Source: Alcaligenes sp. SDU_A2 (lineage in GTDB: Bacteria > Pseudomonadota > Gammaproteobacteria > Burkholderiales > Burkholderiaceae_B). Taken from it: a stretch of 64,000 bases of DNA. Where the stretch lies: NCBI RefSeq assembly GCF_038237375.1, contig NZ_CP151273.1, positions 2,542,001-2,606,000 of the forward strand, read 5' to 3'. Positions 8,048-20,729 of the stretch are shown here, piece after piece. The first letter of the stretch is position 1. Each line of letters starts with the position of its first letter. The position numbers and the translations under genes were made by a program. The notes beneath the pieces were generated by a model. The model ran no database searches. It worked only from the letters and a program-made list of their open reading frames with translations, and was not told the origin of the DNA.

Positions 8048-9280
8048 TCAGGCTGTCTGCACAGACAGATGTTCGTCCACCAACTCGATCCAGTGCCGCA
8101 CCTTGGTACGACCGGCGCTGTTCAAATGATTGCCGCAAGCCATATTGGCGGTGGCGATCACATCGGGCTTGCTGCTTTCCAGCGCATCGAGCTTGCGGTC
8201 CCGCAAACGACCGGCGATCTCGGGCTGAGTCAAGGAATACGTACCGGCCGAGCCACAGCAAAGGTGGCTATCGGGCACTGCGCCCAGCTCAAAACCCAAG
8301 CGCGTCAGCACGGACTCGACGCGGCCACCCAGTTTCTGGGCATGCTGCAATGTACAAGGACAATGAAACGCCAGTCGGGGCCGTTCCTTGCCATCCATGC
8401 ACTGTTCCAGCGGCAGCTCCTCGAGCACCTGGACCAGATCCTTAGCCAGTTCGCTGACGCGTCGCGCCCGCTCGGCATAGGCCGGATCGTTTTTGAACAG
8501 ATCGACATATTCTTTGACAAAGGCCCCGCAGCCACTTGATGTCTGCACAATGGCGATAGCCCCTTGCTCGATCTGCGGCCACCAGGCGTCGATATTACGC
8601 CGCGCCTGCTCCAGCCCCTGCTCCTGCGCGCCCAGGTGAAACGACGACGCACCGCAGCAACCGGCTTGGGCGATAGGTGTAACACTGATACCCAGCCTGT
8701 CCAATACGCGTGCGGTGGCAGCATTAATAGCCGGTGCCATCGCCGGCTGTACGCAGCCTTCCAACATCAGCACGCGCCGCTCATGACGAACAGCCGGACG
8801 CGCTGTATTACCGGCATCCTTTTGGGGCACTTTTTCTTTAAGCGCTTGCGGCAACAAGGGGCGCACTGCCCGGGCCACTCCCAACAAGGCTTGCACACGC
8901 CCCGGCTCAGGCAGAATCTGCGTCAGCGCCACCCGCGTAGCACGCGCCTTTAGCGAACGCTGCACACGCGGCTCCAGAGCGGAGCGACCAATGTCGAGCA
9001 ACGCGTGATACTTCACCCCGGACGGGCAGGTCGTTTCGCAATTGCGGCAGCTCAGACAACGATCAAGATGGTGCTGCGTCAGTTCGGAGGTGGCCTGACC
9101 TTCCAAGAACATCTTGATCAAATAAATGCGGCCGCGCGGGCCGTCCAGCTCGTTACCCTGGTCCAGATAGGTCGGACAGGTGGCATTACAAAACCCGCAA
9201 TGCACGCAAGAGCGCAAAATGGCTTGCGCCTCTTCAGAACGCGGCAACTGCTGGGCCCATTCGCTCAGATGTGTTTGCAT
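8048..9280 (-). CDS. glcF: Glycolate oxidase iron-sulfur subunit
   Basis: This 410-residue protein carries two ferredoxin-type [4Fe-4S] motifs near the N-terminus: CVHCGFCNATCP at 25-36, and CLSCRNCETTCP around 74-85. Two Cys-rich CCG domains follow (AGCCGASSFH and LCCGSAGTY), as in GlcF and succinate/heterodisulfide reductase subunits. GlcF passes electrons from the flavin subunits GlcD and GlcE to the membrane quinone pool during glycolate oxidation to glyoxylate. It overlaps the end of glcE by 16 bp, so the two are translationally coupled. It is the last gene of the operon, with a terminator just downstream. Confidence 0.93.
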   Translation of the reverse strand: MQTHLSEWAQQLPRSEEAQAILRSCVHCGFCNATCPTYLDQGNELDGPRGRIYLIKMFLEGQATSELTQHHLDRCLSCRNCETTCPSGVKYHALLDIGRSALEPRVQRSLKARATRVALTQILPEPGRVQALLGVARAVRPLLPQALKEKVPQKDAGNTARPAVRHERRVLMLEGCVQPAMAPAINAATARVLDRLGISVTPIAQAGCCGASSFHLGAQEQGLEQARRNIDAWWPQIEQGAIAIVQTSSGCGAFVKEYVDLFKNDPAYAERARRVSELAKDLVQVLEELPLEQCMDGKERPRLAFHCPCTLQHAQKLGGRVESVLTRLGFELGAVPDSHLCCGSAGTYSLTQPEIAGRLRDRKLDALESSKPDVIATANMACGNHLNSAGRTKVRHWIELVDEHLSVQTA

Positions 9281-10356
9281 GTCGGCTCCGACTCAGGCAC
9301 GGCAAACAGCCGGCCGGGGTTGAAAATATGGGCAGGGTCCAGTTGCTCTTTAAGACGCCGGTGCCAGCCCAGCAAAGACTCGGGCAGCGCATCCTGACCG
9401 GCAGCGGCCCCGCTCCAACAACGGGCATGACCACCGGCGTTGCGTGCCTGCTGATGTATCATCTCCGGCGCGGCATCAGACTTGAGCCACACTTGCGAAC
9501 CGCCCCAGTCCACCAATATCTCGCCGGGCCAGGTCAGCACAGGGGCATCCACCGGCAAGGCAATACGCCACAGCGGTGCCGGATTCTGAAAGAAAGCCAG
9601 CCTGCATTCACGCAAATCATCCCAATAGGAGGCATCCAGTGCCTCACCACCCAAGTCCTGGCGTGCCAGACGCACGGAACTATCCCCCCCTTCCAGGCGG
9701 ACATGCAGGCGTCCATCTTGCCAGGCCATGCCGCTGATGGGACGACTTTCGTCGCGCCACCGGCGCAGCAGGTCCGCCAGATCACCGTGCTCCGCATCCA
9801 ACACTAGGCTGTGTGCGCTGCGCGGCCGAGGCAGAACCTTGAACGACACCTCGGTAATGACACCCAGGCCTCCCTGGGCACCGACCATCAGGCGCGACAC
9901 ATCGTAGCCAGCCACGTTTTTCATGACCTGACCGCCAAATCGCAAATGCGAACCCATGCCGCTGATCAGGCGGCAGCCCAGCACATAGTCCCGCAAAGAG
10001 CCAGCCCAAGGACGGCGCGGACCAGACAGGCCGCATGCCATCGCACCGCCGACCGTGGCGCGCCCGTCAAACTCGGGAGATTCGAACGGCAAGCCCTGAC
10101 CCTGCTCGCGCAAGACCTGATCCAACGCCGCCAAGGACGTGCCGGCACGTACCGTCACCACCAACTCGGCCGGATCGTAATCGACCACGCCCTGGTGTCC
10201 GAGCAGGCTCAGCTCCTGCCCCTGTACCGCACGCCCCAGAAAATCCTTGCTGCCACCACCTCGAATGCGCAAGGCAGTCTTGCTGGCCAGAGCCTGCCGC
10301 ACCTGCTCCAGCAGTTCGGCGCTTCTGTCCTGGTTTGTAGTTTCCATCATGCTCAT
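9265..10356 (-). CDS. glcE: Glycolate oxidase FAD-binding subunit
   Basis: The protein has 363 residues with a PCMH-type FAD-binding domain: LRIRGGGSKDFLGR near residue 34, VTVRAGTSLAALDQVLREQG near 91, the stretch RATVGGAMACGLSGPRRPW, then FGGQVMKNVAGYDVSRLMVG. It is shorter than GlcD, as is usual for GlcE. Its ATG at 10356 overlaps the TGA of glcD (TGATG), with GGAG 8 bp upstream; in-frame ATGs at 10350 and 10347 are alternatives. GlcE works with GlcD and GlcF as the membrane-associated glycolate dehydrogenase. Several minor residues differ between family members, but the operon context settles the assignment. Confidence 0.93.
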   Translation of the reverse strand: MSMMETTNQDRSAELLEQVRQALASKTALRIRGGGSKDFLGRAVQGQELSLLGHQGVVDYDPAELVVTVRAGTSLAALDQVLREQGQGLPFESPEFDGRATVGGAMACGLSGPRRPWAGSLRDYVLGCRLISGMGSHLRFGGQVMKNVAGYDVSRLMVGAQGGLGVITEVSFKVLPRPRSAHSLVLDAEHGDLADLLRRWRDESRPISGMAWQDGRLHVRLEGGDSSVRLARQDLGGEALDASYWDDLRECRLAFFQNPAPLWRIALPVDAPVLTWPGEILVDWGGSQVWLKSDAAPEMIHQQARNAGGHARCWSGAAAGQDALPESLLGWHRRLKEQLDPAHIFNPGRLFAVPESEPTCKHI

Positions 10357-11855
10357 CAGAAACGCTCCAGCTCAGGAAAAGGCAGATGCCCATGATGAAT
10401 GTGCATGGCACCGAACTCGGCGCAGCGATTCAACGTAGGAATGTTCTTGCCGGGATTAAGCAAGGTCTGCGGATCAAACGCCGCCTTGACCGCATGAAAG
10501 AACTGCAATTCGTCTTCGTTGAACTGCACACACATCTGGTTGATTTTTTCGCGGCCCACGCCATGCTCCCCGGTAATGGTGCCCCCCACGGCAACACACA
10601 ACTCCAGGATCTTGCCCCCCAAAGCCTCGGCACGCTCCAGTTCACCCGGTGTATTGGCATCGAACAAAATCAGAGGATGCATATTGCCGTCGCCCGCATG
10701 GAACACGTTGGCAACGCGCAATCCATATTCGTCGGACAGCTCCGCCGTTTTCTTAAGCACGTGCGCCAACTGGCGACGCGGAATAGTACCGTCCATGCAG
10801 TAATAATCCGGCGAAATACGACCCACCGCCGGAAAGGCGTTCTTGCGTCCGGCCCAAAACCGCTGACGTTCCTGTTCATCATGGGCAATACGCACATCCT
10901 GCGCGCCTGCGGCATACAGCACTTGCTCGACACGCTCGACATCGTCTTGCACATCAGCCTGCGCGCCATCGATCTCGCACAGCAAGATCGCCTGCGCATC
11001 AACCGGATAGCCCGCCTTGATAAAATCTTCGGCCGCGCGTATGGACATCTGGTCCATCATTTCCAAACCCGCCGGCACAATGCCCTGCGCAATAATGCTG
11101 CCCACAGCGTGCGCGGCTTTCTCGACATCATCGAAACTAGCCAGCAGCACCACCGTACACGGCGGCCGGGCAAGCAGCCTGACCGTGATTTCCGTCACGA
11201 TGCCCAGCATGCCTTCGGAACCTGTAAACAGCGCCATCAAGTCAAAACCGGGACTATCCAGGGCTTCCGAGCCCAGCACCAAGCGTTCGCCGGTCACGGT
11301 AATCACTTCCAGACGCATAATGTTGTGTACCGTCAGGCCATACTTCAGGCAATGCACACCACCTGCGTTTTCGGCCACATTCCCGCCGATCGAACAGGCG
11401 ATCTGGGAGGACGGATCGGGCGCATAGTACAGACCGTAGGGCTGCGCCGCCTGGGAAATGGCAATATTGCGTACACCGGGCTGAACGCGGGCAATCCCCG
11501 CTTTCGGGTCCAGATCCAGAATACGGTTCAAGCGCGCCATCACCAGCAAAATCCCTTGCTCCAGAGGCAAGGCTCCACCGGACAGGCCCGTACCGGCCCC
11601 GCGCGCCACCACCGGTACGCCCATTTCGTGGGCCAGGCGCATAATGGCCTGCACCTGCACGGCGTCGCGCGGCAGCACGACCAGCAAAGGACGGGTGCGA
11701 TAGGCACTCAGGCCGTCACATTCATACGGACGCAACTGCTCATCGGTATGCAGTACATCCAGGTCCGGAATATCGTCGCGAAAACGACTGAGCAACTGCA
11801 CCTTGTCGATGCGGGGCAGCGCGCCATCCAGTTTTTCATCGTAGCGCAAGCTCAT
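10356..11855 (-). CDS. glcD: Glycolate oxidase catalytic FAD subunit
   Basis: The protein has 499 residues from the ATG at 11855, which has a strong AGGAGG site 5 bp upstream; an in-frame extension to 11900 has none. The N-terminal PCMH FAD domain shows PVVARGAGTGLSGGALP near residue 80 and SSQIACSIGGNVAENAGGVH near 140. The C-terminal FAD-linked oxidase domain holds the metal/substrate signature NVFHAGDGNMHP and GTITGEHGVGREK. GlcD oxidises glycolate (and D-lactate in some species) to the 2-oxo acid. It is the first gene of a glcDEF operon divergent from a FadR-type regulator, with candidate operators in the 193-bp intergenic region. Confidence 0.94.
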   Translation of the reverse strand: MSLRYDEKLDGALPRIDKVQLLSRFRDDIPDLDVLHTDEQLRPYECDGLSAYRTRPLLVVLPRDAVQVQAIMRLAHEMGVPVVARGAGTGLSGGALPLEQGILLVMARLNRILDLDPKAGIARVQPGVRNIAISQAAQPYGLYYAPDPSSQIACSIGGNVAENAGGVHCLKYGLTVHNIMRLEVITVTGERLVLGSEALDSPGFDLMALFTGSEGMLGIVTEITVRLLARPPCTVVLLASFDDVEKAAHAVGSIIAQGIVPAGLEMMDQMSIRAAEDFIKAGYPVDAQAILLCEIDGAQADVQDDVERVEQVLYAAGAQDVRIAHDEQERQRFWAGRKNAFPAVGRISPDYYCMDGTIPRRQLAHVLKKTAELSDEYGLRVANVFHAGDGNMHPLILFDANTPGELERAEALGGKILELCVAVGGTITGEHGVGREKINQMCVQFNEDELQFFHAVKAAFDPQTLLNPGKNIPTLNRCAEFGAMHIHHGHLPFPELERF

Positions 11856-11930
11856 AGCGCCTCCTGTCAATAAAGTCTCCTGACCCGCATGGTCTGCCAT
11901 GCAGACGCTCTTGTCCAGTCCGCAAACAAG

Positions 11931-11941
11931 AGGTCAGACCA
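11931..11941. promoter_or_regulatory. Candidate FadR/GlcC-type operator, glcD side
   Basis: AGGTCAGACCA matches the FadR-subfamily operator form TGGTNNNACCA at all but the first base. It lies 76 bp upstream of glcD, where a repressor or activator could act on the operon promoter. A separate perfect 6-bp inverted repeat, GTCTGC-CAT-GCAGAC, lies nearby at 11892-11906. Confidence 0.5.
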
Positions 11942-12035
11942 GTTTATTCTGACGATTATTTTCATAACTTAATTTTTAACCTTAAAATCAAGCGATTGAA
12001 TCTCCATAACGGACTTTAAAACGCCCCTGCAATAC

Positions 12036-12046
12036 TGGTCCGACCA
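12036..12046. promoter_or_regulatory. Candidate FadR/GlcC-type operator at the regulator start
   Basis: TGGTCCGACCA is a perfect odd palindrome that fits TGGTNNNACCA exactly. It ends 2 bp before the ATG of the regulator gene, where a ribosome-binding site would normally sit, so bound regulator would block its own transcription. Its half-site GGTC-N-GACC repeats at 11932-11940. Confidence 0.55.
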
Positions 12047-12048
12047 CT

Positions 12049-12813
12049 ATGAATACAAGCCAGACCAAACGAGCCGCACCCACCGCCGATGTGGTCGCGC
12101 GCCGTATCGAAACCCTGATCATGGACAGCGTGCTCAAACCAGGGCAGGCATTACCGTCGGAACGGCTTTTGACCCAGCGTCTGGCGGTATCCCGATCCGC
12201 ACTGCGCGAAGGCATGCAGTTGCTGCGCGCCCGAGGTCTGATTGAAACGCAACACGGCAAAGGCTCATTTGTCGCTAATCTGGTCCAGTCGGCGGCAAGC
12301 CGCCCACTCGAACACCTGCTGCAACAACAAGAGCGCACCTTGTACGATTTGCTGGAAGTACGCGAATTGTTGGAGAGTGAAGCCGCCCGGCTGGCTGCCT
12401 CCAGAGGCACAGAAGCCGATCATATTCTGATACGCCGGCGTTTTCAGGAACTGGAGGAGTTGCACGCGCAAGATTGCCCGCCAGAGGACATCGCGCGTGC
12501 CGACCATGCTTTCCATCTGGCGATCTGCGAAGCCTCGCACAATCCCGTTTTGGTCCACATGATCAGTCTGTTCAACGAACTGATGCTGTCAACCGTGCGC
12601 GTTTCAGTGCAGCACCTCTACCCTAACCAGAGTTCCAAACGCCAGCTGGACCGCCAGCATGCGCGCTTGTGCAATGCCGTCACTCAGGGTCAGCCCGATC
12701 AGGCGCGACGGGCTGCCCGAGAACATATCGATGGCATACGCAAACAATTACGAGAACTGGAAGCCCGTCAGGAACGGTCGGAACACGCGCGCCAGCGCCT
12801 GAACGGGCTATGA
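12049..12813 (+). CDS. glcC: GntR/FadR-family transcriptional regulator of glycolate use (GlcC-like)
   Basis: The protein has 254 residues. The N-terminal winged helix of GntR type spans about residues 12-80 (VVARRIETLIMDSVLKPGQA, LPSERLLTQRLAVSRSALRE, GLIETQHGKGSFV). A C-terminal FCD effector-binding domain follows (LLEVRELLESEAARLAA, ADHAFHLAICEASHNPVLVH, QHARLCNAVTQGQPDQARRA). In E. coli the homolog GlcC activates the glc operon in response to glycolate. Divergence from glcDEF and two shared operator-like palindromes support the same role here. No clear Shine-Dalgarno is seen; translation may be inefficient or start from a leaderless message. Confidence 0.85.
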   Translation: MNTSQTKRAAPTADVVARRIETLIMDSVLKPGQALPSERLLTQRLAVSRSALREGMQLLRARGLIETQHGKGSFVANLVQSAASRPLEHLLQQQERTLYDLLEVRELLESEAARLAASRGTEADHILIRRRFQELEELHAQDCPPEDIARADHAFHLAICEASHNPVLVHMISLFNELMLSTVRVSVQHLYPNQSSKRQLDRQHARLCNAVTQGQPDQARRAAREHIDGIRKQLRELEARQERSEHARQRLNGL

Positions 12814-12906
12814 GCCGCCCGGCGTCAGTGCCGCGGCGTGTCTCTAGCGCCCTGTCACAAGAACGGCCCACTACGCAGGGCCAACAGTCCCCGGGCCCCG
12901 CTGGAC

Positions 12907-14487
12907 CTAGGCGGCCAACATCGTCGCCAGCATAAAGCCCGATCCTGCTCCGGTACCAGCGCCCGGCCACGTCGAGGCCCCACACAGATACAAGCCTTTG
13001 ACCGGTGTGTTGTACCGAGAATACGATGCTACAGGCCGGAAAAAGAAGTTCTGGTCCAGATGATGGCTGCCCGAAAGATTATCCCCACCAATCAGACTAG
13101 GATTGAACTGCTCCAGATCCTGTGGCGACATCACCAGACTGGCCAGAATCTTGCCGCGTAGCCCCGGCGCATACGCTTCCAGCACATCCAGCACGCGTTG
13201 TGCATAATCCTGCTTTATCTGCGACCAATCGCCAGCGGCAATACGGCCCAGCGCATCCCCACACACCCGGGCGGGTAGAACTCGTACCTGCACCCACAAC
13301 ACGTGCGAGCCTTGTGGAGCACGCCCCGGATCAAGAGCGGTAGGCTGCCCCACCACCAGCACCGGCTCAGCCGGCAGCAGCCCACTGGCCGCTTCTGCAT
13401 AGACGCGACTCATCATGGCCAGGTCAGGAGCTAAATGCACGTAAGCAAAGCGCTGCAACTCTGCCCCTGCCGTCCAATCGGGCAGACTGTCCAAAGCCAG
13501 GTGCAACATCATCGTGCCTAGACCGGGACGAAATTCATCCACTTTCTTCTGGTACTTGGCCGGCACCGACTGCGCATCAAGCAGCCGGCCAAAAACCAAC
13601 TGAGGATTCAAATTGGCAATAATGGCCTTGCGGGCCTGCAAACGGCGGCCATCAGCCAGCACCACGGCCTTGGCATGGCCCTTATCCTGCTCAATCCTAC
13701 AGACCGGCGCATCCAGCTGCAATTGACCGCCCAACTCCTGCAGCAAGCCTGTCATTGCCGTAATGATCGTGTCCGCACCGCCCTGGCCGATCACCATACC
13801 GAAAGCCTGATTAGCCATAGATTCCAGATACGGAAACAAAGCTCCGCCTGCCGTATCGGGCGCAAAATCCACGTGCAACCCCCATGCGGCCATCATGGCC
13901 TTGAGGGATTCGCTCTCGAAATGTCGATCCAGAAAGTCGCGCGGAGTAGCCAGCAGCAGTTGCAACAGTTCCGCAACCCCCTCCTTGCCCAATTCCCGCC
14001 AACTGCGCCAAGCACTTCTGGCCAGTTTCCACGAAGGCATAGGCGCACCTAGAACCGCAAACAGGTGTGGAGCCTTGATCTGAAAATCAGCCAGCATGGC
14101 CTGCCAGGCGTGTGCATCTTTCTCGGAAACAGCGCGGATGCGCTGCACTGTCGTATCCAGATCCGCACTGACGCCTAACCAGCTCTGATCACGAAACACA
14201 CTGGCAAAACAATGCTCCGCCGGAACAAAAGCAAGACCGTGACGCGCCAAGGCATCCTTGTGGCGGGCGTAGAATGGGGAACCGGCAAACGACGACAGAT
14301 TCATGGCGCAGACATCATGCCGGAACCCCGGCAAGGTCAGCTCCTGGGTGTTGACCGCACCACCAGCGGTACTTTTGGCTTCCAGCACGCATACTTTCCA
14401 GCCACGGCTGGCCAGTTCCACCGCCGCAGCCAGTCCATTGTGCCCTGCCCCGACCACGATTGCGTCAAATACCTTGTCGACTGCCAT
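12907..14487 (-). CDS. CrtI/PYROXD2-like FAD-dependent oxidoreductase
   Basis: The protein has 526 residues from the ATG at 14487, with GGAG 8 bp upstream. The N-terminal dinucleotide-binding motif is VVGAGHNGLAAAVELASRGW, followed by VLEAKSTAGGAVNTQE. The C-terminal FAD motif is GLYLCGASTWPGAGTGAGSG. This is the phytoene desaturase-like amine-oxidase superfamily, closest in pattern to PYROXD2-type proteins. No phytoene synthase or other carotenoid gene is nearby, so a carotenoid role is not supported. The substrate is unknown. It converges on the glcC-like gene with a 93-bp gap and no convincing terminator. Confidence 0.85.
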   Translation of the reverse strand: MAVDKVFDAIVVGAGHNGLAAAVELASRGWKVCVLEAKSTAGGAVNTQELTLPGFRHDVCAMNLSSFAGSPFYARHKDALARHGLAFVPAEHCFASVFRDQSWLGVSADLDTTVQRIRAVSEKDAHAWQAMLADFQIKAPHLFAVLGAPMPSWKLARSAWRSWRELGKEGVAELLQLLLATPRDFLDRHFESESLKAMMAAWGLHVDFAPDTAGGALFPYLESMANQAFGMVIGQGGADTIITAMTGLLQELGGQLQLDAPVCRIEQDKGHAKAVVLADGRRLQARKAIIANLNPQLVFGRLLDAQSVPAKYQKKVDEFRPGLGTMMLHLALDSLPDWTAGAELQRFAYVHLAPDLAMMSRVYAEAASGLLPAEPVLVVGQPTALDPGRAPQGSHVLWVQVRVLPARVCGDALGRIAAGDWSQIKQDYAQRVLDVLEAYAPGLRGKILASLVMSPQDLEQFNPSLIGGDNLSGSHHLDQNFFFRPVASYSRYNTPVKGLYLCGASTWPGAGTGAGSGFMLATMLAA

Positions 14488-15031
14488 CCCCAACTCCTTT
14501 AGCTCTAAATTATTTATTGAGCATTCTACGCGGGGACAGCAAGAGAATAGAAGAAAAAAGAGTCAATAAATAGGCCCATCCCGGACGGCAAGAAGCAACA
14601 TTAAAGGCAGCAGCAGCAGCAGCAGCAGTTTGAAGCAGAACTGATCCGCACACGCCAGCATCGTGCTTACGGCTTGCGCGTAGGAGATGAATAAAAAAGT
14701 GGGCGAAGCTGTTCTTGAAGGGATAACTTCGCGCAATGAGGCACATGGGCACCATCGTCACCGGCAATCAGGCCTTCAGCAAGATCACTATTGCCGGCTG
14801 TACTGCTTATTGGATGACCCGGTCAGCGCATGGGGCGCTATTGCTGACTATATGACCTGATAGCGCATGGGCCGCTACTTGAACGACGGCGCTGTTGGAG
14901 AGCTGCTTGGTTTGGGTTTGAATGTTGTGCGCGCTGTGTTGTGCTTGGGCGGCGCGCAGGCCGGGGCGGATGCGCTCAGGCGCATGTAGGCAGCAAGCGA
15001 GCCGTGCGCTGGCGTTGCGTCGCCTAAAAGA
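14488..15031. other. 545-bp stretch without a firm gene
   Basis: It holds a (GCA)7 run at 14607-14628, an inverted repeat CCGGCAAT/ATTGCCGG at 14761-14768 and 14790-14797, and two near-copies of AGCGCATGGGNCGCTA around 14825-14840 and 14862-14877. A 57-codon open frame runs from ATG 14687 to 14860 on the plus strand. It is His-rich in the middle (HGHHRHRQSG) and ends VSAWGAIADYMT, but GGAG abuts its ATG with no spacer and no family is recognised. I treat it as a possible gene remnant, not a gene. Confidence 0.35.
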
Positions 15032-15066
15032 CAAAACCCCCACAAGCGAGGCTTGCGGGGGTTTTG
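15032..15066 (-). terminator. rRNA operon terminator
   Basis: AAAACCCCC-A-CAAGC and GCTTG-C-GGGGGTTTT form a long stem with a GAG loop, 12 bp beyond the 5S gene on the minus strand. The strong GC stem with flanking A/T tracts makes it bidirectional. Confidence 0.85.
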
Positions 15067-15077
15067 AGCAATAAGAG

Positions 15078-15189
15078 CTTGACGATGACCTACTTTCACA
15101 GACGTCCGTCCACTATCATCGGCGCAAAGGCGTTTCACAGTCCTGTTCGGGATGGGAAGGCGTGGGACCACCTTGCTATGGTCGTCAAG
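15078..15189 (-). rRNA. rrf: 5S ribosomal RNA
   Basis: Read on the minus strand it begins TTGACGACCATAGCAAGGTG, contains CCCATCCCGAACAGGACTGT (the conserved 5S loop), and ends GTAGGTCATCGTCAA. The two ends pair into the acceptor-like helix I. The length of about 110 nt is normal. It is the last gene of the operon; the ends are set by helix pairing and may be off by a few bases. Confidence 0.93.
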
Positions 15190-15370
15190 CGTAACTGGTT
15201 GCCAGGTTGTCTTGTGGACAGCCTGGCCAATTTGGAAGAAGCACCTTGCCAGGATCAGTACGGATCGCTTAGCAAGTGTTTACGAAGGGTTCGAGCGCGG
15301 GCTGCGCTGCACTTCAATATTACGTTCTGTGGTCAACAACTTGTACTCACTACAACCACAAGGGTTATAG

Positions 15371-18251
<2,881 letters not shown>

Positions 18252-18468
18252 TATAACGCTTACGGCTATAGGATATATGAGTATACGTTGTTGCCGTTCA
18301 TCAATCCTTAGCTGTCATCCAATCCGAGGATTGAACAACGTCTATATTTTTGAGAACTTGTTGAACATAAATTGTTCGTGTTGCAATCACAACCCGTGCA
18401 TTGTCTACATCGCTTCCTAAGAAATGATGCGTATCAGACAACACACCTTCGTTGTGCTTCTTCCTAAT

Positions 18469-18480
18469 TGTTAAAGAGCA
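18469..18480 (-). promoter_or_regulatory. boxA antitermination element in the 16S-23S spacer
   Basis: On the minus strand the sequence is TGCTCTTTAACA, identical to the rrn boxA core. It is located between tRNA-Ala and 23S, where it reloads the Nus antitermination complex. Confidence 0.8.
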
Positions 18481-18624
18481 ATTCGTGGGTTGCATAACCC
18501 AACGAGCAGTATTCTTTAAAAAGAACACTCTTCGTTGAATCTAGCGCCAGCCAAACCGTTGTTTGCCTGTGCCCTATACTCTGTCATGAATGATCAGTTA
18601 CCGGCCCCTACCGCGATAAAGCGA

Positions 18625-18700
18625 TGGTGGAGGATGACGGGATCGAACCGACGACCCCCTGCTTGCAAAGCAGGTGCTCTCCCAGCTGAGCTAATCCCCC
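18625..18700 (-). tRNA. tRNA-Ala (anticodon TGC)
   Basis: The 76 bases on the minus strand read GGGGGATTAGCTCAGCTGGG at the 5' end, anticodon arm CCTGCTTTGCAAGCAGG with TGC, T-loop GGTTCGATCCC and encoded CCA. It lies in the 16S-23S spacer of the rRNA operon, 11 bp after tRNA-Ile. Confidence 0.97.
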
Positions 18701-18711
18701 GAGGTAATCGT

Positions 18712-18788
18712 TGGTGGGTCAAGTTGGAATCGAACCAACGACCCCCGCCTTATCAAGACGGTGCTCTAACCGACTGAGCTACTGACCC
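18712..18788 (-). tRNA. tRNA-Ile (anticodon GAT)
   Basis: The 77 bases on the minus strand read GGGTCAGTAGCTCAGTCGGT at the 5' end, anticodon arm CCGTCTTGATAAGGCGG with GAT, and encoded CCA. It is the first tRNA after 16S, the standard Ile-Ala pair of proteobacterial rRNA operons. Confidence 0.97.
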
Positions 18789-18880
18789 ATCTATCACCAC
18801 TGGGCGATAACCTTCATGGTCATGACATTAACTAACAGCCAATAAGTGTGGACGCTTTCGCTTTGCGAGCCATTCGCTCT

Positions 18881-20418
<1,538 letters not shown>

Positions 20419-20594
20419 AATCTCTGTGGTTGTCCCGTCTTGCGACGAGACCGATTGTGTCTCAAAGAAAAATTCAGAGTTTACACAAGGTAAAAACTTC
20501 ATTTTTCGTCTGTGAGCACTTGATACAAACTTGTGGCGATTCCCGAAGGATTCGGCCCGCTCATTCCAAGCGCCCACACTTATCGGCTGTTAAT

Positions 20595-20606
20595 TGTTAA
20601 AGAGCA
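20595..20606 (-). promoter_or_regulatory. boxA antitermination element in the rRNA leader
   Basis: The minus-strand sequence TGCTCTTTAACA is followed by ATTAACA. It lies about 95 bp downstream of the promoter and 175 bp before mature 16S, the usual position for loading NusB/S10. Confidence 0.8.
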
Positions 20607-20700
20607 GTGACAGTTGCCTGTCGTTCTACTGGCTGAGTCGGCCGGCGCGTTACGCTGTGTGGCGTTTCGTGCCTTGCTGTTTCAGCAGCAGAGAAACGAG

Positions 20701-20729
20701 ATTATGAAGCGTTTTTCGCAGTGTGTCAA
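20701..20729 (-). promoter_or_regulatory. Strong sigma-70 promoter of the rRNA operon
   Basis: On the minus strand, TTGACA (20724-20729) and CATAAT (20701-20706) are separated by exactly 17 bp, with an A-rich stretch (CTTCAAAAAACGC) just upstream of the -35 box that may act as an UP element. Transcription should start near 20693. Confidence 0.8.

Noticed and set aside
14510..14767. An 85-codon minus-strand frame with an Ala run
   Set aside because: The Ala run is only the translated (GCA)n repeat; no ribosome site or family is seen and the frame is not convincing.
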